Part shown: positions 1-5,351 of the stretch, piece by piece
How the letters are laid out: each line of letters opens with the position of its first letter
Numbering within the stretch: the stretch's first letter is position 1
Assembly (NCBI GenBank): GCA_027032655.1
Contig: JALVMZ010000227.1
Coordinates: 1 to 5,351, forward strand
Source of the DNA: Desulfobacteraceae bacterium
GTDB lineage: Bacteria > Desulfobacterota > DSM-4660 > Desulfatiglandales > JALVMZ01
DNA: 5,351 bases
Direction: 5' to 3'
The notes under the pieces: model-generated
Told to the model about the DNA's origin: nothing
Databases searched by the model: none
The model's input: the letters and a program-made list of their open reading frames with translations, nothing else
Position numbers and translations under genes: made by a program

Positions 1-1335
1 GATTATCATATCCTTGGCTCTACCAAGTATCATGAGGCATTCATTTTCAAATTTCACAATATCCCCTGTGGTGGTCCAGCCATCAGGGTCAAACACGGTC
101 ATTGTGAGCTCCTCATCCCTGTAATATCCTGCTGGTGCGTGGGGGCCCCTGAAATATAGCACGCCTGGTTCTCCTGGCGGGACCTCATTTCCATCCTCAT
201 CCAGTAATCTGACCTTGTTCCCGGGTAGCATCCTGCCAACGGTTCTCCTTCTCAGCTCTTTTGGATCATCCACCCTGCATCCCGCAACAGAGCCCATATC
301 CTGTGTTCCAAGGTCGCTTGTAATCACTGCACCAAAGCGCTCCTCTGCCTCTTCAGCAAGCTGAGGTGAGAGATATCCCCCTGCTGAGCGAATGAACCTC
401 AGGGAACTGAGGTCATACTTAGATGTATCCACCTGGAGCATCCTTACCAGGTGTGTGGGGACAACGCCTATTGCTGTAACCTTTTCCTTTTCAATCCTCT
501 CCAGGGCCTCCTCTGGATTGAACTCTTCTAACATAACTGTCTTTGCTCCCACAAGTGGGGCTGCAAAGTATGTGAGTGTTCCAGCAGCTCCTCCTGCATG
601 GGGGGCGATTGCCATGGTGATATCATCCTTTGTAAGCTTCCACAGGTCCACCCTTGCCTTTGAGGTGCAGACCCTTGGTGCAATGGGCCATTCAACCAGT
701 TTGGGAAGACCGGTTGTTCCTGTGGTGCTGGTTAGCAGTCCCACATCCCATATTGGGTCAAGCCTTCTTTCAGCCAGCACCTTTTCATCCACGCCCTTTT
801 CTGCCCTTTCCATTGCAAGGGTGGTAAGGGAATATGTATCAGAAGGTGCACCTTCAGGCACAGAATCATCAAAAAGAAATATATATTTAAGATGAGGGAA
901 TCTATTCTTAAGATTTGCATACATATCCAGATAATTAAACTTCCTGTAAACACTGGGAATGACAACTGCAGTGGCCTGGGTTCTCTCCACCATGTATTCC
1001 AGCTCCCTTTCCCTTAAATAGGGATACACAGTGAGAGAGATTAGCCCCGCCCTTTCTGCAGATATCCTTGAAAGAAAGCCCCAGACACTGTTGGGTGATT
1101 GAATTATTATCCTGGCATCCTTTGGAATGCCCATCTCAATCCATGTCATTGCAACGGCATCTGCCAGCCTCTTAGCCTCAGCCCAGGTGACTCTGAAACT
1201 GGAATCCACAAGGGCCTCTCTATCGCCCAGTTCTCTTGCATTCCTTTCATAGAAATCAAAAAAGGTCTCTCTGGTCCAGTAACCGTCATTTAAAAACTCA
1301 TTTACCATGTCTTCTTTATATCTTATGGGCCTCAT
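1..1335 (-). CDS. AMP-forming aryl-acid:CoA ligase-like protein, 3' end cut by window edge
   Basis: Member of the ANL superfamily (acyl/aryl-adenylate forming enzymes), which activate a carboxylic acid with ATP and usually pass it to CoA. Reading the minus strand from the ATG at 1335 gives 445 codons with no stop, running off the left edge. The N-terminus contains GYWTRETF near residues 18-25, as in the 2,3-dihydroxybenzoate-AMP ligase (EntE/DhbE) type. The phosphate-binding loop is TSTTGTTGLPKLVEW at about residues 203-217. An A5-like SDLGTQDMG follows near 340-348, then TTGD near 423-426 and the hinge GRAKDMI near 438-444. The C-terminal lid with the A10 catalytic lysine lies outside the window; roughly 90-110 residues are missing. 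It starts 23 bases after the UbiD gene behind a strong ribosome site, so it is probably co-transcribed. After a phenylphosphate carboxylase the obvious substrate is 4-hydroxybenzoate, giving 4-hydroxybenzoyl-CoA. That is inferred from context. The sequence looks closer to EntE-type enzymes than to classical benzoate-CoA ligases, so another aromatic or cyclic acid is possible. Confidence 0.85.
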   Translation of the reverse strand, partial: MRPIRYKEDMVNEFLNDGYWTRETFFDFYERNARELGDREALVDSSFRVTWAEAKRLADAVAMTWIEMGIPKDARIIIQSPNSVWGFLSRISAERAGLISLTVYPYLRERELEYMVERTQATAVVIPSVYRKFNYLDMYANLKNRFPHLKYIFLFDDSVPEGAPSDTYSLTTLAMERAEKGVDEKVLAERRLDPIWDVGLLTSTTGTTGLPKLVEWPIAPRVCTSKARVDLWKLTKDDITMAIAPHAGGAAGTLTYFAAPLVGAKTVMLEEFNPEEALERIEKEKVTAIGVVPTHLVRMLQVDTSKYDLSSLRFIRSAGGYLSPQLAEEAEERFGAVITSDLGTQDMGSVAGCRVDDPKELRRRTVGRMLPGNKVRLLDEDGNEVPPGEPGVLYFRGPHAPAGYYRDEELTMTVFDPDGWTTTGDIVKFENECLMILGRAKDMII

Positions 1336-1342
1336 TGTGAAA

Positions 1343-1349
1343 CCTCCTT
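1343..1349 (-). promoter_or_regulatory. Ribosome binding site of the aryl-CoA ligase gene
   Basis: On the minus strand AAGGAGG lies 7 bases before the ATG at 1335. This near-perfect Shine-Dalgarno sequence fixes the start and shows that the ligase gene is translated independently although only 23 bases follow the upstream stop codon. Confidence 0.85.
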
Positions 1350-1358
1350 GTTATGAAA

Positions 1359-2768
1359 TTATGTATCCAGTCCCAGTTCAGACCATCTCTCTTTGACTCT
1401 TTTTACCACTTCCTCATCAAGTGTTATGGGTATTGGCTTCTCTTTCCAGTCATAGGGAATGGTGGCATCCAGAAGGAGCCTTCCTGTTATATCCCTCTGC
1501 CCTATGGGAAGGGATGGATCAAGAGGGGTTGACCTCCCCCTCTTTATAATCTGACAGCGATTTGGTTGGAATCTGAAACTCAGGGCATAAAGGACCCTTG
1601 GAATATCCCATGGGTCAATATCATCATCAACCACTATCACTGTTTTGAGTCCATATGCACCCATCTCAGTGGATATTGCAGCGGTGAGCACCTGATCAGC
1701 ATGTCCAGGATACATCTGCTTCAGGGAGATTATGGCTATCATCCTGCCCGAGCCTTCAGGGGGGCAATACACTGCCTTTATTCCAGGTATTTTCATGGCG
1801 GTTAATTGCTGCCACAGGGTTGCACCATATGTCAGTGCCATTGTCATGTGGGTATCTGTTACTGCCCTTCCCACAGTTGTTCCCCAGAATATGGGATTGT
1901 TCCTGTATGTTACACACTTGACATCGATATAGTTTCTGGGATCTGTTCCCACTCCTGAGTAGTAGCCAGTGTATTCACCAAATGGGCCCTCAGGCATGAA
2001 CTTATCTGCATCCACCTCACCTTCCACCACTATTTCCGCTGTTGCAGGGACAAGCAGGTCATTGGTTTCACACTTTACCACCTCTATTGGTTCACCTCTG
2101 ATTGAGCCTGCAAGGTCATATTCTGACTCAAATGCAGAGATTCTTGCCGCACCCATTAAAAAGAGAAGAGGATCACAGCCCACCACCACTGCCACTGGCA
2201 TGGGCTTTCCCATGGCCTGATACTTTTTAAGCATGATATCAGCGTGTTTACCTTTAATAAACTGGGTGCCGAGGTGGTTCTTATCAAGCAATTGAAGTCT
2301 GTAAGTGCCGAGATTTAACCAGTCTGAGTCAGGGTCCTTTGTTACAACAAAATGTGCTGTTCCAAAAAACCTGCCTCCATCAAGGGGATAATACTTGGGT
2401 GCAGGAAACTTAAAAAGGTCCACATCATCTCCCATCATAATATTCTCTTTGCAGGGACCTGTATCAACTACCTTTGGAGGTATCTTCTGCTCATTTTTCT
2501 CCACCCATAGCCTCATAAGATCCACAAGATTTGATTCAAGGGGTGCGCCCATAATCAGTGCCAGTCTATCAGTTGTGGTGCAGACACTGGTAATGACAGG
2601 AGAATCATACCCCTTTACATTTTCAAAAAGAAGGGCCGGACCACCCTTCTCTTCATTCAGTTTTGCAATATGGGAGAGCTCAAGATTCCAATCCACCTCT
2701 GCCTTTATCCTTTTAAGAAGACCATGCTCTTCTGCCACCTTTATAAAATCCCTCATACTCTTTATCAT
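1359..2768 (-). CDS. UbiD-family prFMN-dependent carboxylase/decarboxylase, probable phenylphosphate carboxylase subunit
   Basis: Complete 469-residue protein of normal UbiD length. UbiD enzymes use prenylated FMN with Mn2+ and K+ to add or remove CO2 on aromatic or unsaturated acids. By residue spacing against the fungal decarboxylase Fdc1, the metal/cofactor ligands map to N152 (in NLGTYRLQ), H175 (in KGKHAD) and E216 (in ESEYDLAG). The catalytic Arg-Glu-Glu set maps to R157, E260 and E265 (in PEGPFGEYTGYY). All are present, so the enzyme should be active. The gene sits directly after the phenylphosphate synthase pair and before an aryl-CoA ligase. The inferred role is therefore carboxylation of phenylphosphate to 4-hydroxybenzoate, with release of phosphate, in the cytoplasm. 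Thauera has two UbiD-like subunits (PpcA, PpcB) plus two small ones; only one is visible here, so I do not assign a subunit symbol. A UbiX prenyltransferase is needed to make the cofactor and is not in the window. Alternatives are a 4-hydroxybenzoate decarboxylase or an AbcA-like benzene carboxylase. The start at 2768 is supported by its ribosome site. Confidence 0.9.
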   Translation of the reverse strand: MIKSMRDFIKVAEEHGLLKRIKAEVDWNLELSHIAKLNEEKGGPALLFENVKGYDSPVITSVCTTTDRLALIMGAPLESNLVDLMRLWVEKNEQKIPPKVVDTGPCKENIMMGDDVDLFKFPAPKYYPLDGGRFFGTAHFVVTKDPDSDWLNLGTYRLQLLDKNHLGTQFIKGKHADIMLKKYQAMGKPMPVAVVVGCDPLLFLMGAARISAFESEYDLAGSIRGEPIEVVKCETNDLLVPATAEIVVEGEVDADKFMPEGPFGEYTGYYSGVGTDPRNYIDVKCVTYRNNPIFWGTTVGRAVTDTHMTMALTYGATLWQQLTAMKIPGIKAVYCPPEGSGRMIAIISLKQMYPGHADQVLTAAISTEMGAYGLKTVIVVDDDIDPWDIPRVLYALSFRFQPNRCQIIKRGRSTPLDPSLPIGQRDITGRLLLDATIPYDWKEKPIPITLDEEVVKRVKERWSELGLDT

Positions 2769-2774
2769 AAAATC

Positions 2775-2782
2775 TTCCTCCT
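2775..2782 (-). promoter_or_regulatory. Ribosome binding site of the UbiD-family gene
   Basis: The minus strand reads AGGAGGAA with 6 bases between it and the ATG at 2768. This spacing favours that ATG over the in-frame ATG four codons later at 2756, whose preceding bases carry no comparable site. Confidence 0.85.
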
Positions 2783-2798
2783 ACATTTTTTATTAAAT

Positions 2799-2816
2799 AA
2801 GGGCTATTCCGCCCTT
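2799..2816 (-). other. Short intercistronic hairpin between the ppsB-like and UbiD genes
   Basis: The minus-strand RNA can form a 6-bp stem, AAGGGC with GCCCUU, around the 6-base loop GGAAUA. It begins 6 bases after the TAG stop of the upstream gene. It is followed by an A/U-rich stretch rather than a clean U run, and a strong ribosome site comes soon after. It is therefore more likely a weak attenuator or mRNA-processing/stability element than an efficient terminator. A stem this short could also arise by chance. Confidence 0.35.
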
Positions 2817-2822
2817 TATAGC

Positions 2823-3890
2823 CTATTTTAATTTTATCCTCTTCATTGCCTGCTCCATGAGGAGCTGATACCCACTCTTTCCACCTATTACTGATTCCTT
2901 CTTTTTCTGACTCCATACGGTCTCAGGCCGTGCCTGAACAATGAATATGTTATCAGGAAAAGGAATATCTCTATCTATTGCCCATTCAATGTCCATTGGC
3001 ATCCCATAGTGCTTTTCGATTTCCTTGGCCACCCTGACAAGTTCTAAAATCTCTTTATCTTCAAGGGAGCATTCCTGTTGACGATCCTCAGGGACATCCC
3101 TTGTAATAACCTTACCTGATTTATCATCAAATATGGCTTCAATGTGTTTTCGTGAGATCACCTTTTCACTTGCTTCCATAAGTATCTTGTCGATCACAAA
3201 CTTATCCGGGGTGACATCCCCTGAGACCACGGTTTCTCCCAGCCCCCAGCTTGACTCAATCACCACTTTGGATAAATCTCCATCAGTTGGATTAAGGGTA
3301 AACATAACTCCAGCAGATCTTGAGTTTACCATCTTCTGAACACCCACACTTATTAGGACCTTATCATGGGGAAAACGGTTTTTTATCCTGTAACTGATTG
3401 CCCTGGGAGTGAATAGGCTTGCCCAGCAGCACTGGACCTTATCTATCACATCATCACATCCTTTAATCCATAAGTATGTATCCTGCTGGCCTGCAAAACT
3501 TGCTGTTGGCAGATCCTCTGCAGTAGCACTTGACCTGACTGCAACAGGAATATCCTCCATATGACCCTCTTTGCAGAGGCATCCATATTCATCAATTATG
3601 GCATTTCGGATATCCTCTAATATGGCAATCTCCTTAATCATCTCCTGGATTGTATCACTGGCCTGGTTAAGACGCTTTACATCTTCAGGATCAAGACCTG
3701 AAAGCAGACTGAAAATCTTCTCTTTTAAACCTTTATCAGTGATGAATTTCAAATAACTCTCTGTGGTAACGGCAAATCCAGGCGGCACCCGAATCCCTGC
3801 ATTTATCATCTCACCAAGGCTTGCATTCTTTCCCCCTACACGGGGGACATCCTGTTTTCCTACTTTCTGGAAATTAATGACATATTCCAT
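2823..3890 (-). CDS. ppsB: Phenylphosphate synthase ATP-binding subunit (PEP synthase N-terminal domain homologue)
   Basis: Complete 355-residue protein matching only the ATP-grasp-like nucleotide-binding half of PEP synthase/pyruvate phosphate dikinase. Visible motifs are GGKNASLGEM (residues 19-28) and VAVRSSATAEDLPTASFAGQ (116-135). They are followed by QKMVNSRSAGVMFT (195-208), the EW pair at 302-303 and FIVQARPET at 316-324. The protein ends soon afterwards in a basic tail, with no phosphohistidine domain and no PEP-binding barrel. This size and content fit the roughly 40-kDa subunit of phenylphosphate synthase known from Thauera aromatica. There it binds ATP and pyrophosphorylates a histidine on the large subunit, with one phosphate finally going to phenol. 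The gene follows the large-subunit gene after a 62-base gap and precedes a UbiD gene, which supports this over a general PEP synthase. Start: the ATG at 3890 has AAAGGAG 7 bases upstream. Remaining doubt concerns the phosphate acceptor, which could be a substituted phenol or catechol. Confidence 0.87.
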   Translation of the reverse strand: MEYVINFQKVGKQDVPRVGGKNASLGEMINAGIRVPPGFAVTTESYLKFITDKGLKEKIFSLLSGLDPEDVKRLNQASDTIQEMIKEIAILEDIRNAIIDEYGCLCKEGHMEDIPVAVRSSATAEDLPTASFAGQQDTYLWIKGCDDVIDKVQCCWASLFTPRAISYRIKNRFPHDKVLISVGVQKMVNSRSAGVMFTLNPTDGDLSKVVIESSWGLGETVVSGDVTPDKFVIDKILMEASEKVISRKHIEAIFDDKSGKVITRDVPEDRQQECSLEDKEILELVRVAKEIEKHYGMPMDIEWAIDRDIPFPDNIFIVQARPETVWSQKKKESVIGGKSGYQLLMEQAMKRIKLK

Positions 3891-3897
3891 TATTTAA

Positions 3898-3905
3898 ACT
3901 CCTTT
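3898..3905 (-). promoter_or_regulatory. Ribosome binding site of the ppsB-like gene
   Basis: The minus strand reads AAAGGAGT, ending 7 bases before the ATG at 3890. It is well placed and clearly fixes the start of the ATP-binding subunit. Confidence 0.8.
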
Positions 3906-3920
3906 AAAATAAAGGCAGGA

Positions 3921-3945
3921 GCAGGAGGAGCTGACCTCCCCCTGC
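3921..3945 (-). other. Strong intercistronic hairpin between the ppsA-like and ppsB-like genes
   Basis: The minus-strand RNA forms a 10-bp GC-rich stem (3945-3936 with 3930-3921) with one G-U pair and the 5-base loop GUCAG. The same position would be an A-C mismatch if the plus strand were transcribed, so the structure suits the direction of the operon. It starts 7 bases after the large-subunit stop codon. A broken U tract (UUUAUUUU, 3913-3906) begins 7 bases after the stem, just before the next ribosome site. This resembles a leaky terminator or a 3'-end stabilising/processing hairpin that could set the ratio of the two synthase subunits. Full termination seems unlikely because the downstream genes belong to the same pathway and no promoter is evident. 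Confidence 0.6.
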
Positions 3946-3952
3946 AAGGTTT

Positions 3953-5351
3953 TTATGCACGCTCAAGTATGGTTACCACTCCAGTGTCTCCATCCACCCT
4001 TATAAGATCGCCAGTCTTTATCACGGATGTTGCCACTCCTGTTCCAGTTACAGAAGGAACTCCATATTCCCTGCACACAATGGCCGCATGGCTGGTAAGA
4101 CCGCCGATATCGGTAACTGCCGCCTTTATTTTGGTAAAAACAGGTGCCCATGATGGATTTGTGGATGGGCATACCATAATCTCACCAGGCTGGAGATCAA
4201 CTATCTCTTTGAGTAGCTTGAGCACTCTGGCCCTTCCTTCCACAACTCCAGCAGAAGATGCAAATCCCTTTATTTCCTTAACTTCTTCACCCTCTTTTAC
4301 CTCAACTCCTCTCAGCCACTCCTTAACCTTGTCTGTGGTGATACCCCAGAGCATTATGGTAAATGGCTCTGCCACCTCTTCTGGTGGGACACCCAGTGCT
4401 GGTGGCTGGTTCCACTTTCTTGCTGCCTCAAGTATCTTCCTTCTCTTCTGCGCCTTCTGTTTGTAATAATCTGACCTCTGGGGCACATCCACACCCAGTG
4501 CCCATGCAGTGGATATTTCAGTCAGTATCTCAGGTATCTCATAACGGTTAAACATGAATATATCATCTACATTATCCAGCATGCCCTGATTCACCATGAA
4601 TTGACCAAACTCTCTTACCTTTGAAAACCATATGGTATGAAACCAGTGCTCAACCCAGAATAGATGGTCTTCTGCATATCTGTATATGGTCCTTATGGTC
4701 TTGTATGCATCATCAAAGGACTTTCTATCTTCATCGGTCTTTATGAGATCCCTATAACCATTTACTATCTCATCTCGTTTTTTCTCTATCTCATCAAGGG
4801 AGCGTTCAATCTGTTCGCCATTTTCAAGCCTTTCTATATAGCTCTTGATATAACTAAAAGGAATATCCAGACTGTCTATCCAGCTACCTTCATAATGGAA
4901 CCACCCACTTCCACATGAGACATAGAACCATGGGTCCTTTGCCTTTTCAAACTCCTGGATCCAGTTCTTTCCATCAGGAGTCTTTTCCAGTTCAGAGAGT
5001 TTCTCTTCAACAGGGATATCCTTTTTCAGTATCTCTGCAACATCCTTTGAGGAGTGGGCAAGACGGGACAGCCTGCAGAGTTCCTCTTCTGGTTTGAACA
5101 TTGATACATATGCACCTGCCACCATCTTGCCAATGGCACTTTCACTTATACCCGGGAAGAGCTTTCTGCATACATCAGCAAACATAAGATAAGCCAGGTA
5201 TGTGAGATTCAGCATCTCAAAGTGATACTGCCATCCCTTAATCATGCAATCAATCAGCTTATTGAAGGCTTCAAGCACATAATATGTATCGTAGCATCCG
5301 GTTGGTGCTGGCAGGACCTGATCCTCTGGCACAAATTCAGGAAAACTCTGA
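3953..5351 (-). CDS. ppsA: Phenylphosphate synthase large subunit with phosphohistidine domain, 5' end cut by window edge
   Basis: At least 465 residues are visible, open to the right edge. The GTG at 5332 is most likely an internal valine: the frame continues upstream (QSFPEF before VPEDQVL) and has no ribosome site there. The last 105 residues are the mobile phosphohistidine domain of PEP-utilising enzymes. It begins at KGFASSAGVVEGRARV and carries GGLTSHAAIVCREYGVP, whose His (codon 4090-4088) lies 44 residues from the C-terminus. In Thauera PpsA, a protein of about 70 kDa, the phosphorylated residue is His569, which would fit this position with about 150 residues missing here. The preceding part is rich in aromatic residues and predicted helix (for example GWQYHFEMLNLTYLAYLMF) and presumably helps bind the phenol. 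There is no PEP/pyruvate-binding barrel after the His domain, unlike true PEP synthase. Inferred role: the His accepts phosphate from ATP via the small subunit encoded next, then transfers it to phenol. Confidence 0.87.
   Translation of the reverse strand, partial: QSFPEFVPEDQVLPAPTGCYDTYYVLEAFNKLIDCMIKGWQYHFEMLNLTYLAYLMFADVCRKLFPGISESAIGKMVAGAYVSMFKPEEELCRLSRLAHSSKDVAEILKKDIPVEEKLSELEKTPDGKNWIQEFEKAKDPWFYVSCGSGWFHYEGSWIDSLDIPFSYIKSYIERLENGEQIERSLDEIEKKRDEIVNGYRDLIKTDEDRKSFDDAYKTIRTIYRYAEDHLFWVEHWFHTIWFSKVREFGQFMVNQGMLDNVDDIFMFNRYEIPEILTEISTAWALGVDVPQRSDYYKQKAQKRRKILEAARKWNQPPALGVPPEEVAEPFTIMLWGITTDKVKEWLRGVEVKEGEEVKEIKGFASSAGVVEGRARVLKLLKEIVDLQPGEIMVCPSTNPSWAPVFTKIKAAVTDIGGLTSHAAIVCREYGVPSVTGTGVATSVIKTGDLIRVDGDTGVVTILERA

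Larger units (their letters stand above)
1..5351 (-). other. Phenol phosphorylation-carboxylation-CoA ligation gene cluster (partial operon)
   Basis: Four genes in the same direction, with gaps of 62, 54 and 23 bases and no visible promoter between them, order the enzymes as the pathway runs: phenylphosphate synthase large subunit, its ATP subunit, UbiD carboxylase, aryl-CoA ligase. The regulatory CBS-domain subunit PpsC, the small carboxylase subunits PpcC and PpcD, UbiX and any regulator or benzoyl-CoA reductase genes are not in the window. They may lie outside it. Both edges cut genes, so the operon continues on each side. Confidence 0.75.

Noticed and set aside
392..895. Plus-strand open frame of 167 codons
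   Set aside because: It is antisense to the ligase gene, including the P-loop region, and is Ser-rich without recognisable motifs. The minus-strand frame has ANL motifs throughout.
2395..2796. Plus-strand open frame of 133 codons
   Set aside because: It is antisense to the N-terminal part of the UbiD gene and its ribosome site; composition is Ser/Phe-rich with no motif.
2799..2816. Rho-independent terminator ending the synthase transcript
   Set aside because: The stem is only 6 bp and is not followed by a clean U run; a pathway-related gene follows closely with no visible promoter, so full termination is not supported.
2713..2916. Minus-strand 67-codon frame bridging the ppsB and UbiD genes, a possible small subunit such as PpsC or PpcC
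   Set aside because: It overlaps the ends of two well-supported genes in another frame, contains no CBS or other motif, and is too short for PpsC (about 24 kDa).
3969..4466. Plus-strand open frame of 165 codons
   Set aside because: It lies fully opposite the conserved phosphohistidine-domain coding region, has a low-complexity Ser/Thr/Pro-rich translation typical of an antisense shadow, and resembles no family.
5330..5332. GTG at 5332 as the true start of the large synthase subunit
   Set aside because: The frame is open upstream to the window edge, reading QSFPEF before the GTG, no Shine-Dalgarno sequence precedes it, and the known family is about 150 residues longer at the N-terminus.
2823..5351. 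A single PEP synthase gene broken by a frameshift or insertion
   Set aside because: The domains are in the wrong order for that (His domain first, ATP domain second), each has its own stop or start, the ATP subunit has its own ribosome site, and the split matches the known phenylphosphate synthase architecture.

Overview
The window is one gene-dense, single-direction stretch in which every supported gene is on the minus strand. It is best read as part of an anaerobic phenol (or related phenolic) degradation operon. In transcription order, from the right edge to the left edge, it holds: (1) the C-terminal three quarters of a phenylphosphate synthase large subunit (PpsA-like, cut by the right edge); (2) a complete phenylphosphate synthase ATP-binding subunit (PpsB-like); (3) a complete UbiD-family carboxylase/decarboxylase; (4) the first 445 residues of an AMP-forming aryl-acid:CoA ligase (cut by the left edge).

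Together the genes spell a coherent route. ATP activates phenol to phenylphosphate (PpsA plus PpsB). A prenylated-FMN UbiD enzyme replaces the phosphate by CO2 to give 4-hydroxybenzoate. The adenylate-forming ligase makes the CoA thioester that would enter the benzoyl-CoA pathway. The two synthase genes look like a PEP synthase taken apart. The nucleotide-binding domain is its own protein, and the swivelling phosphohistidine domain sits at the C-terminus of a different, mostly helical protein. The PEP/pyruvate-binding barrel is absent.

Gaps between genes are only 62, 54 and 23 bases, and each internal start has a strong Shine-Dalgarno sequence. The two longer gaps each contain a possible RNA hairpin. 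No promoter, tRNA, repeat array, mobile element or CRISPR was seen, and no gene-free stretch exceeds 62 bases.

The organism cannot be named from this window. The metabolism implies an anaerobe. Base composition is moderate (by eye, well under that of the Thauera/Azoarcus group). Arginine is written almost entirely with AGA/AGG, ATA isoleucine is frequent, and Asp is mostly GAT. That fits an anaerobe outside the high-GC betaproteobacteria, such as a syntrophic or sulfate-reducing bacterium, a clostridial relative or an Archaeoglobales-like archaeon. This is inference only.
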